From NCBI GenBank assembly GCA_023253875.1, contig JALRFC010000068.1, forward strand, positions 1 to 8,140: a DNA stretch of 8,140 bases. The letters run 5' to 3'. Positions 1 through 6,036 of this stretch are shown piece after piece (within the stretch, counting starts at the first letter, position 1; every line of letters starts with the position of its first letter). The position numbers and the translations under genes were made by a program. The notes beneath the pieces were generated by a model. It searched no databases and was not told where the DNA came from. It was given only the letters and a program-made list of their open reading frames with translations. This DNA is from Candidatus Kapaibacterium sp. (lineage in GTDB: Bacteria > Bacteroidota > Ignavibacteria > Kapaibacteriales > UBA961).

Positions 1-938
1 GTCTGTACTTCTCTCAATTCTGCTTTTCCATCTTGCACCACAAAGACTTTTGGATTCTTGATACTACCAATCAATGCACTTCTTGGAATGATCAATGCAT
101 CACTTTTTTCGATTGTAGTGAATGATACTTTTCCAAACATTCCTGCTTTCAATGGATGTTCTTTGGAATTGGACATGCGAATTTCAATTGGATAAGTATG
201 AGCTTCATCGGCTTTTGGGGCGATAGACATCACAGATCCAGGAAATTCAATACCCGGATAGACATCCGTCGTGATGAGTACTTTGTCTCCGGTTTTCAAT
301 GCAAATGCATCTTTCTCAGAGACATTCACTTTTACTTTCAATGAAGAAATATCAACAATATTTGCAATGACGGCATTCATTCCGACAGTAGCACCTTGAT
401 CCACCATTTTTGCATTGATGATTCCACTGATTGGTGTGGTCACTTTGGTATCTCGTAATTGTCTTTTGGACATGATGAGTTGTGCTTCAGCTGCTTGAAA
501 TCCATATCTCGCCTGATCCATTTGCATTGCATTCATAACACCTTCTTTGAACATCTTTTCAATTCTTTCATAATCTATTTTTGCTTTGTCATAAGCCGCT
601 TGAGCATTCATGACTGAGGCTCTTCGCAATTCCGAATCGATTTCAGCGATCACAGAACCCGCAGACTTGAATTGTCCGGGATTTGCATACAATTTTAAGA
701 TCCGACCACCTGCTTCAGTAACGATATTAACATCGCTTCCAGCCATAATGGTACCAACCAATGTGAGCGCATTGCGCAATTCAGTGATTTCAGCTTGGGC
801 AACCGTAACAGGAATTGCATTCTGTACAAATGTCTGTTTGACAATTACTTGTTCTGCTTTTGATTTGTTAAACTCCAATATGCCTATGATGATTGCGAGA
901 AAGGCAATGATTCCGGCAGGAATGAGAATCTTCTTCAT
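1..938 (-). CDS. Efflux RND transporter periplasmic adaptor subunit (HlyD/membrane-fusion family), 3' end beyond left edge
   Basis: This is a membrane-fusion protein that would bridge an inner-membrane pump to the TolC-type channel encoded just upstream. 312 residues are visible; the C-terminus is cut by the window edge. Residues 4-22 are a hydrophobic N-terminal export signal or anchor after MKK, with no lipobox Cys. Residues about 58-101 form the first lipoyl half (VTEAGGRI, then NPGQF and IAEID). About 102-165 is a helical hairpin rich in Ala, Gln, Lys and Glu. About 166-200 is the returning lipoyl half (TTPISGIINAKMVDQGATVG), followed by a beta-barrel (KVNVSEKDAFALKTGDKV) and a membrane-proximal start (IPRSALIG). 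The order matches AcrA/MexA-like adaptors. The ATG lies 21 bp after the TolC stop with no strong Shine-Dalgarno, so it is probably read from the tetR-tolC transcript. The pump type (RND or ABC/MacB) is not shown; RND is the likelier inference. Confidence 0.93.
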   Translation of the reverse strand, partial: MKKILIPAGIIAFLAIIIGILEFNKSKAEQVIVKQTFVQNAIPVTVAQAEITELRNALTLVGTIMAGSDVNIVTEAGGRILKLYANPGQFKSAGSVIAEIDSELRRASVMNAQAAYDKAKIDYERIEKMFKEGVMNAMQMDQARYGFQAAEAQLIMSKRQLRDTKVTTPISGIINAKMVDQGATVGMNAVIANIVDISSLKVKVNVSEKDAFALKTGDKVLITTDVYPGIEFPGSVMSIAPKADEAHTYPIEIRMSNSKEHPLKAGMFGKVSFTTIEKSDALIIPRSALIGSIKNPKVFVVQDGKAELREVQ

Positions 939-959
939 GGTGATTACTTTATCCAAATA

Positions 960-2306
960 TTATAGTGAATGTCCAATTGATTTTTCCAACTTTACCTTTG
1001 CTATTTCAAGATCGATGATTGCTTGTACTTTATTCATTTTAGCCATGAACAATGCCGTTTCAGCATCTAATACATCTGTCATGATTGCATTGCCATTATT
1101 GAAACGAAGATTGATTGTTCGTACTTGTTCTTCAGCTTGTTTGATGGAAGTTTCAGTCACTGGAATTTTATCTGATGCCTGTTTCATGAGTGTATATGCC
1201 TGCATGACTTCAATCTGTATATTTTCTTTCGTCAGCATATTTGCATCCATTGCCTGAGCCAATTGTGCTTCCGCTTGTTGTGTTTGGGAAGCATTCAATC
1301 CCCAATTCCAAACATCCATCGTGAGTTGTATTCCAGCAGCCCAAGTATCATCGAATTGAGATCTTGCCGGCACTATGCGCATATTTGGATTATTGTAATT
1401 GTATTCAGCAAAGACACTGACTTGAGGATACCATGATGCCTCGGCAACTTTTACTTGTGATGCACTTGCCTTGACACGAAAATCAGATGCTTGCACATCG
1501 GGTCTGTGTTGTATTGCATCCGTGATCATATTCTCAATGGGAATCTGTATTCCTGATTCAGAAGGTTTTTCGGTAGTTTCAAGATTCATTGTAAGTGGCA
1601 ATCTCAGAGCATTATTTAATCCCATCATTGCCAATTGCTTTTGATTATTCGCTTCGAGTAATCGATATTCAGCTTCGGACACTTGAACTTGAAGTTTCAG
1701 AATATCATGTAATTGGGCCATTCCGGACTTATTTAGTATCTCCACATCTTTCAAATGTGATTTGAGTATCTCTACATTTTCTTTTGCAACTTTCACGAAT
1801 TGCTGTGCCTTCACATAATTCCAATATTGTGTCTTGATTAGAGCAATCATGTCAAGTTTATCTTTGTCATAATCTGATTGTATTGCTTTGGCTGAAAGCT
1901 CAGCTGATTTCTCAAGATTCTCCAATTTGAATCCGGTAAATACAGGTTGTGCCGCACTCAGTTTCATGACATAATTGTCTAAAATCACAGGCGCAATGGT
2001 AAATGGTGTTGTTCCGGGGAATGGTAGCGATACAATGAACGGAGGAACTTGGCTAAGTCTTGTATATCCGGCTTGAAATTTCAATGCCGGAAGCCTCGAT
2101 GCCTGTACTTCTTCCACTTTTGCATCTGCAGCTTTCATCTTTTCTTTTCCAATTGAGAGCATTCTACTTTTTCCCAAGCCAATGTCCAAAGCGTCTTGCA
2201 AGCTCAATGCTCGTGTCTCTTGGGCATGAATTGCATTAAATGAAAGGAAAAAACAAAAGAGTGTCATTAAGAAGATTTGACATTTCTTCAAGATTTGATA
2301 GTACAT
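960..2306 (-). CDS. TolC family outer membrane efflux protein
   Basis: This 448-residue protein is an outer-membrane channel for a tripartite efflux pump or type I secretion system; it would form a trimeric beta-barrel plus periplasmic alpha-barrel. Residues 1-28 are a signal peptide: basic start, hydrophobic core FLMTLFCFFLSF, and a likely cleavage after AIHA before QE. The mature part shows the two-fold repeated OEP pattern. It opens with LSLQDALDIGL, continues with long coiled-coil helices (for example KAKENVEILKSHLKDVEILNKSG-like heptads near residues 170-200), and has a second half with HRPDVQASDFRVKAS and WYPQVSVFAEYNY. It ends in a helix carrying the typical AETALFMAKMNKVQAIIDLEIAKVKLEKSIG pattern. 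Length is normal for the family. The start ATG follows the TetR stop as TAA-T-ATG, which suggests coupled translation; an AGAG sits 4 nt upstream. Met14 is a less likely start because it would shorten the signal peptide's basic region. Confidence 0.95.
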   Translation of the reverse strand: MYYQILKKCQIFLMTLFCFFLSFNAIHAQETRALSLQDALDIGLGKSRMLSIGKEKMKAADAKVEEVQASRLPALKFQAGYTRLSQVPPFIVSLPFPGTTPFTIAPVILDNYVMKLSAAQPVFTGFKLENLEKSAELSAKAIQSDYDKDKLDMIALIKTQYWNYVKAQQFVKVAKENVEILKSHLKDVEILNKSGMAQLHDILKLQVQVSEAEYRLLEANNQKQLAMMGLNNALRLPLTMNLETTEKPSESGIQIPIENMITDAIQHRPDVQASDFRVKASASQVKVAEASWYPQVSVFAEYNYNNPNMRIVPARSQFDDTWAAGIQLTMDVWNWGLNASQTQQAEAQLAQAMDANMLTKENIQIEVMQAYTLMKQASDKIPVTETSIKQAEEQVRTINLRFNNGNAIMTDVLDAETALFMAKMNKVQAIIDLEIAKVKLEKSIGHSL

Positions 2307-2307
2307 A

Positions 2308-2961
2308 TTACTCTACAGACTTGGTGAATAATGAAGCTTCTACTATGGATCTTCCTTTGTTCGTACAGAGTCCTTCCATGGTACAGCGTAAAATCATATT
2401 GAACACCTGTAATGGTGTATACTGTTGATTGGCGAGATATTCAGGATTCATCATGGTTGAAATCAAGGTCAAATGCATGTGAACGGCAAGTTCTATGGGA
2501 ATATCATCTCGAAAAACTCCACTTGCTCTTCCTTCATTCAATGCATGAGTAAACCCTTGTACAATCTTTGCCCTTCTGAAAGAATCAAAATCATCAAAAA
2601 TCAGCGGAAATGACTTTTTTAAATCATACATAACATGAGGATGAATTTCAGAAAGAAATGCAGCTACCTTTTGACTCACTTGAACGATTTTTTCCCCAAA
2701 AGCATGTTTGGGTACTTTTGTTTCAATGAATGACATAAGCTCAGCAACCTTCGACTTCCTTAGTTCAAGAACTGCTTTGACAAGCTCCTCTTTTGAAGGA
2801 AAGTACTTATACAGAGTCTTCTTGCTCATTCCCATTTTCACTGCCAAATCATCCATGGATATACGGCTAAATCCATACTGCATGAATTCCTGCATGGCAG
2901 TCAACAGCAATCGCTCCCGAATGATATCATCTTTGGTTTTATCCAATTGCTCTGCGATCAT
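2308..2961 (-). CDS. TetR/AcrR family transcriptional regulator
   Basis: This 217-residue protein is a dimeric DNA-binding repressor expected to respond to a small hydrophobic ligand. Residues about 13-60 are the TetR_N domain: IIRERLLLTAMQEFMQYGF, then the helix-turn-helix ISMDDLAVKMGMSKKTLYKYFPSKEELV, with the signature LYKYFPSKEEL at 50-60. The remaining 150 residues are a helical ligand/dimer domain without a family-diagnostic motif, as usual. It is the first gene of the efflux operon, on the same strand as tolC and the adaptor. Its own promoter region contains good operator-like palindromes, so autorepression relieved by a pump substrate is the likely scheme (inference). The ATG at 2961 has GAGAA about 10 nt upstream. 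The ligand and target genes cannot be read from sequence. Confidence 0.95.
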   Translation of the reverse strand: MIAEQLDKTKDDIIRERLLLTAMQEFMQYGFSRISMDDLAVKMGMSKKTLYKYFPSKEELVKAVLELRKSKVAELMSFIETKVPKHAFGEKIVQVSQKVAAFLSEIHPHVMYDLKKSFPLIFDDFDSFRRAKIVQGFTHALNEGRASGVFRDDIPIELAVHMHLTLISTMMNPEYLANQQYTPLQVFNMILRCTMEGLCTNKGRSIVEASLFTKSVE

Positions 2962-2979
2962 AGACTATTCTCACACATA

Positions 2980-3009
2980 TTTATACCAAAGAAACTATAA
3001 TTGTTTCAA
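2980..3009 (-). promoter_or_regulatory. Probable sigma70-type promoter of the tetR-tolC-adaptor operon
   Basis: Read on the minus strand, TTGAAA (3009-3004) and TATAAA (2985-2980) are separated by 18 bp. That is close to the -35/-10 consensus, and transcription would begin about 10-15 bp before the tetR ATG. It overlaps the 2990-3017 inverted repeat, the arrangement expected for steric repression by TetR. If the organism is a Bacteroidota member using a TTTG/TANNTTTG promoter type, this assignment would need revision. Confidence 0.5.
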
Positions 3010-3017
3010 TAGTTTCT
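2990..3017. promoter_or_regulatory. Putative TetR operator: perfect 9-bp inverted repeat with 10-bp spacer
   Basis: AGAAACTAT (2990-2998) and ATAGTTTCT (3009-3017) are exact reverse complements. A third half-site, AAACTAT at 3022-3028, forms a further 7+7 bp inverted repeat with ATAGTTT at 3009-3015 (6-bp spacer). A nested GAAAC/GTTTC pair sits at 2991-2995 and 3003-3007. The block covers the -35 and spacer of the efflux-operon promoter, the usual place for a TetR-family operator. That the neighbouring TetR binds here is inferred from position and symmetry. Confidence 0.6.
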
Positions 3018-3031
3018 ATCAAAACTATCGT

Positions 3032-3052
3032 ATTTGGCCATATTGACCAAAT
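3032..3052. promoter_or_regulatory. 21-bp near-palindrome, possible second regulator site
   Basis: Arms ATTTGG (3032-3037) and CCAAAT (3047-3052) are exact reverse complements around a centre at 3042. CA (3039-3040) and TG (3044-3045) also pair, so 8 of 10 arm positions match. It does not share the AAACTAT half-site of the 2990-3028 block, so a different protein could bind. It overlaps the candidate -35 (TTGACC, 3043-3048) of the plus-strand peptidase promoter. Confidence 0.4.
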
Positions 3053-3070
3053 TTTATGGAAACGTTTAAC
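3043..3070 (+). promoter_or_regulatory. Candidate promoter for the M20 dipeptidase gene
   Basis: TTGACC (3043-3048) and TTTAAC (3065-3070) lie 16 bp apart, about 87 bp before the start codon, which would leave a leader of about 80 nt. The -35 matches at 5 of 6 positions and the -10 at 4 of 6. An exact TATAAT at 2996-3001 on the same strand lacks a recognisable -35 and is a weaker alternative. Confidence 0.3.
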
Positions 3071-3100
3071 ACTTTCGATGCTAAATGAGTTTCCGTAAAA
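3052..3100. repeat. 12-bp inverted repeat pair in the divergent spacer
   Basis: TTTTATGGAAAC (3052-3063) and GTTTCCGTAAAA (3089-3100) are reverse complements at 11 of 12 positions; the exception would be a U-G pair in RNA. The spacer is 25 bp. It could be a 5'-leader hairpin if transcription starts upstream, or two spaced protein-binding half-sites. Neither role is shown. Confidence 0.45.
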
Positions 3101-3157
3101 CTTCATTTTGTTGATATCTCGAATTCGTAGATTTGTGTAATCATTTAGGAATTACCC

Positions 3158-4522
3158 ATGACACACAAAGAGTATCTAGAACTTCATCATGATCGATTTA
3201 TCGAAGAATTAACTGAATTCTTGACCTTTCCAAGTATTAGTACTGCACCTGAGCATTCCAAAGATGTTCATGCATGTGGAGAATGGCTCATTAAACATTT
3301 ACAGGGAATTGGAATCAAGCACGCTGAATTACATGAAACGCCGGGTCATCCCATTGTCTATGCAGAGCATTGCGAAGCCGGTCCGGATAAACCGACGGTG
3401 TTGTTTTATGGACATTATGATGTACAACCGGTTGATCCACTAGAATTATGGACAAATCCTCCATTTACACCTGTATTTAGGGATGGTAAGGTCTTTGCAA
3501 GAGGTGCAACTGATGATAAAGGGCAAGTTTTTCTTCATTTGAAAGCATTGGAAACATTATTAGCTATAGATGGGACATTACCGGTGAATGTCAAGATTCT
3601 TCTTGAAGGAGAAGAAGAAATCGGAAGTATCAATTTGCCGGAGTATATAGAAAACAATAAAGAGCGCCTTGCATGTGATGCAGTTGTTGTGTCAGATACA
3701 CCTCTCTATGGCCCCGGACTTCCCTCCTTATGTTATGGACTGCGTGGATTATGTTATATGGAAATCCATGTGCAAGGTCCGAATAGAGATTTACATTCCG
3801 GAAGTTATGGTGGTAGCATCACCAATCCCGCCAATGCACTTTGTGAAATCATTGCAAAGCTAAAGGATGAACATGGTCGAATCACAATTCCAGGCTTTTA
3901 TGATGATGTGATTGATTTATCAGTAGAAGAGCGTGCCGGTTATGCCGCATTACCATTCGATTCCGAAGCATTCAGAAATGGACTGGAAGTACCTGCATTG
4001 TGCGGAGAAGTAGGTTATACGACATTGGAGCATATTTCCGGCAGACCTACGCTCGATGTGAATGGACTCAATTCAGGATTCACCGGTATTGGTGCCAAGA
4101 CAGTTTTACCGGCAAAAGCTTCAGCAAAGGTTTCTATGCGACTTGTGGCAAATCAAGATACAGATGATATTGCCAAAAAATTTGCTGATTATGTACAGAG
4201 TATTGCCCCAAATACAGTCAAAGTAGAAGTCGTGAATTTACATGGAGCAAATCCGGTATTGGTTGAACGAACAGGTAAAGGAATGAATGCTGCCTCACGG
4301 GCATTGCATAAAGCCTATGGTGTAGAGCCGTATTTCACAAGAGAAGGTGGTTCCATTCCGGTATGTATCATTTTTGATCAAAAGCTCAATGCACCGACTG
4401 TTCTGATGGGTTTTGGATTACAAGATGAGAATGCTCATTCACCGGATGAACATTTTTCATTGGAAAATGTGAAATTAGGCATGGAAGCATCACTGTATTT
4501 TTATCAAGAAATGTCCAAGTAA
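3158..4522 (+). CDS. M20 family metallopeptidase, dipeptidase (carnosinase-like)
   Basis: This 454-residue cytoplasmic di-zinc hydrolase has no signal peptide and should cleave dipeptides or related small amides. The zinc site is complete by motif: H86 and catalytic D88 in GHYDVQP, the bridging Asp of the ATDDKGQ motif (D119), the EEIG pair E153-E154 (general base and ligand), D180 in VVSDTP, and H427 in NAHSPDE. The lid/dimerisation domain sits about at residues 200-310 with DLHSGSYGG (H213 in the conserved LHSG). EGGSIPV at 396-402 is the family's substrate-binding loop. Length is normal for this subfamily. The ATG has AGGA 7 nt upstream, the clearest ribosome site in the window. It diverges from the efflux regulator and is separated from murD by a 182-bp repeat-rich gap, so it is probably its own transcription unit. 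Exact substrate cannot be assigned; peptide scavenging is the default inference. Confidence 0.94.
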   Translation: MTHKEYLELHHDRFIEELTEFLTFPSISTAPEHSKDVHACGEWLIKHLQGIGIKHAELHETPGHPIVYAEHCEAGPDKPTVLFYGHYDVQPVDPLELWTNPPFTPVFRDGKVFARGATDDKGQVFLHLKALETLLAIDGTLPVNVKILLEGEEEIGSINLPEYIENNKERLACDAVVVSDTPLYGPGLPSLCYGLRGLCYMEIHVQGPNRDLHSGSYGGSITNPANALCEIIAKLKDEHGRITIPGFYDDVIDLSVEERAGYAALPFDSEAFRNGLEVPALCGEVGYTTLEHISGRPTLDVNGLNSGFTGIGAKTVLPAKASAKVSMRLVANQDTDDIAKKFADYVQSIAPNTVKVEVVNLHGANPVLVERTGKGMNAASRALHKAYGVEPYFTREGGSIPVCIIFDQKLNAPTVLMGFGLQDENAHSPDEHFSLENVKLGMEASLYFYQEMSK

Positions 4523-4528
4523 TTTTTT

Positions 4529-4687
4529 CAAGTGTCACATTGCAGTGAGGATGTTCGAACGCCGATTCATGTATGCGATCACTGATCATTACTCTCTACT
4601 TGCAAACTTCACATCGCAGTGTCATGCTTGGTTGGCATGGCGCATGAATACTGAACGATTCGGCTCTACATGAGCGATGTGACACTG
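4529..4687. repeat. 159-bp intergenic element with terminal inverted repeats, MITE-like or structured RNA
   Basis: The gap between the dipeptidase stop and murD is almost filled by this element. Its ends are AGTGTCACATTGC (4531-4543) and GCGATGTGACACT (4674-4686), reverse complements at 12 of 13 positions. Counting one extra A, the ends begin CA and finish TG. Both sides carry a T6 run (4523-4528 and 4688-4693) like a short target duplication. A third copy, TCACATCGCAGTG (4609-4621), repeats TCACATTGCAGTG (4535-4547) directly at 74-bp spacing. Inner pairings also exist: TTCATG (4566-4571) with CATGAA (4643-4648), and GCCGA (4561-4565) with TCGGC (4660-4664). No open reading frame of interest lies inside. 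The right arm followed by T6 could also act as a poor long-loop terminator for the dipeptidase gene. Confidence 0.5.
4619..4643 (+). other. Strong local hairpin inside the intergenic element
   Basis: GTGTCATGC (4619-4627) pairs with GCATGGCGC (4635-4643) over 9 bp, including two U-G pairs, closing a 7-nt loop TTGGTTG. No T-run follows, so it is not a standard terminator. It overlaps the third repeat copy at 4609-4621, meaning that copy cannot pair with the right terminal arm and form this hairpin at once. Confidence 0.4.
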
Positions 4688-4704
4688 TTTTTTACTCAAG
4701 AATC

Positions 4705-6036
4705 ATGAATATTACAATCATAGGTGCGGGCAAAAGCGGTCTATCTGCCTCCAAACTTGCTTTGAACGATGGCGATAAGCCATTTGTAACCGAATCAGGT
4801 ATGAAAGAGAAATTTCAATCAACGATTGATGTATTATCCGATGCCGGAATAGCTCATGAATTCGGTGGACATACATCAGCAGCATTGGAAGGTTGCGAAC
4901 TCATCATCACCTCACCAGGCGTTCCACCTTCATCTCCAATCATCCTGGAAGCGGAAACTCGTGGAATCTCCATCATCAGTGAATTGGAATATGCGGCATC
5001 GCATGTGAGGAATCCAATCATTTCCATTACCGGTACAAATGGGAAAACAACAACAACAGCTTTGACTGCATTTCTTTTCAATACTGCAGGCAAAAAGGCA
5101 ATTGCAGCCGGAAATATCGGGACACCTCTCAGTGACTATGTTCATGAGATTGATCCCAGTACAATCCTTGTGATCGAAGCGAGTAGTTATCAATTGGATA
5201 GAATCAAAGATTATAAACCCAAAGTGGGAATGATTCTAAATATTACTCCAGATCATTTGAATTATCATGGAACATTCGAGGCATATAAAAGAGCAAAGTG
5301 GAAAACTTCCTTGAATCAAGACGAGAATGATATTGTAATTTTGAATGCAGACAATCTCGACGCAGCAGCATGCGCAGGGATTTCAAGAGCGAATATTCTA
5401 CAATTCAGCATGAACCCCGTGCAGCAAGGGGCATATATGTTGGATGATCAATTGGTATTCGCTACTTCACAGCATTTAGAGGAAGTATTAATGCCATTCA
5501 AAGATGTGCGCCTCCCCGGCGTTCACAATCGGTATAATTCCATGGCAGCCGCATTGGCAGCGAGAGCATTCGAAATCCGAAATGAAAATATTCGTGATGG
5601 ATTAATGCAATTCTCGGGTGTCGAACATCGCTTGGAATTTGTACGATCACTCAATAATGTCAGTTATATCAATGATTCAAAAGCCACAAATATCAATGCG
5701 GCTTGGTATGCTTTATCCAGCTATGCAGAACCCATAATATGGATTGCCGGTGGACGTGGCGATAATAATTCCTATGCGGAATTAGATCCGCTCGTTCAAA
5801 AACATGTCAAGACAATCATCGCAATTGGTGAAGAACAAGAAGTGATTTTCAATCATTATTGTACGAGCAAGCGATGTTTGAAAGCCGGCAGTCTGGAAGA
5901 AGCAACCATGCTTGCCGCCAATGAATCCAAGTATGGAGATGTAGTCCTCTTTTCGCCTGCTTGTAAGTCTTTTGACATGTTTGCAAACTTTGAACATAGA
6001 GGTCAAGTATTCAAATCAGCGGTTCAGGCATTGTGA
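4705..6036 (+). CDS. murD: UDP-N-acetylmuramoyl-L-alanine--D-glutamate ligase
   Basis: This cytoplasmic Mur ligase adds D-glutamate to UDP-MurNAc-L-Ala with ATP in peptidoglycan precursor synthesis. Its 443 residues cover the three domains. The N-terminal UDP-binding fold has GAGKSGLSASK (7-17) and ITSPGVPP (68-75). The central ATPase has P-loop GTNGKTTTT (110-118), EASSYQLD (158-165), NITPDHLNYHG (179-189) and K198 in YKRAK, the carbamylated Lys position. HNRYN (274-278), EHRLEF (307-312) and NDSKATN (323-329) follow. The C-terminal domain has SPACKSFDMFANFEHRG (417-433). One oddity: the loop usually written GGxDKG or GGxxR reads GGRGDNNSY (349-357), so the usual Lys/Arg is Asp. The coding frame is intact there. 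Upstream is a weak AAGA only. The stop overlaps the next gene's start, so murD and the M24 gene are surely cotranscribed. No other mur/fts gene is visible. Confidence 0.95.
   Translation: MNITIIGAGKSGLSASKLALNDGDKPFVTESGMKEKFQSTIDVLSDAGIAHEFGGHTSAALEGCELIITSPGVPPSSPIILEAETRGISIISELEYAASHVRNPIISITGTNGKTTTTALTAFLFNTAGKKAIAAGNIGTPLSDYVHEIDPSTILVIEASSYQLDRIKDYKPKVGMILNITPDHLNYHGTFEAYKRAKWKTSLNQDENDIVILNADNLDAAACAGISRANILQFSMNPVQQGAYMLDDQLVFATSQHLEEVLMPFKDVRLPGVHNRYNSMAAALAARAFEIRNENIRDGLMQFSGVEHRLEFVRSLNNVSYINDSKATNINAAWYALSSYAEPIIWIAGGRGDNNSYAELDPLVQKHVKTIIAIGEEQEVIFNHYCTSKRCLKAGSLEEATMLAANESKYGDVVLFSPACKSFDMFANFEHRGQVFKSAVQAL

Noticed and set aside
610..1257. 215-codon plus-strand open frame
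   Set aside because: It lies antisense across the junction of the adaptor and TolC genes, both of which have clear family motifs; its translation has no recognisable domain.
2996..3001. Exact TATAAT on the plus strand
   Set aside because: No -35-like hexamer lies 16-18 bp upstream and there is no TG extension; it falls within the operator-like repeat and may be chance in AT-rich DNA.
4523..4528. T6 right after the dipeptidase stop as an intrinsic terminator
   Set aside because: No hairpin precedes it; upstream is coding sequence without a GC-rich stem.
4386..4589. 67-codon minus-strand open frame entering the 4529-4687 element
   Set aside because: Most of it is antisense to the conserved C-terminus of the M20 peptidase, and there is no ribosome site or motif.
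4854..5193. Two minus-strand open frames inside murD
   Set aside because: They are shadows of the MurD ATP-binding region, low-complexity (Val/Cys runs) and without start signals.
6033..6035. GTG as start of the M24 gene
   Set aside because: The ATG immediately after it is better spaced (7 nt) from the AGG at 6026-6028 and gives the common TGATG junction.
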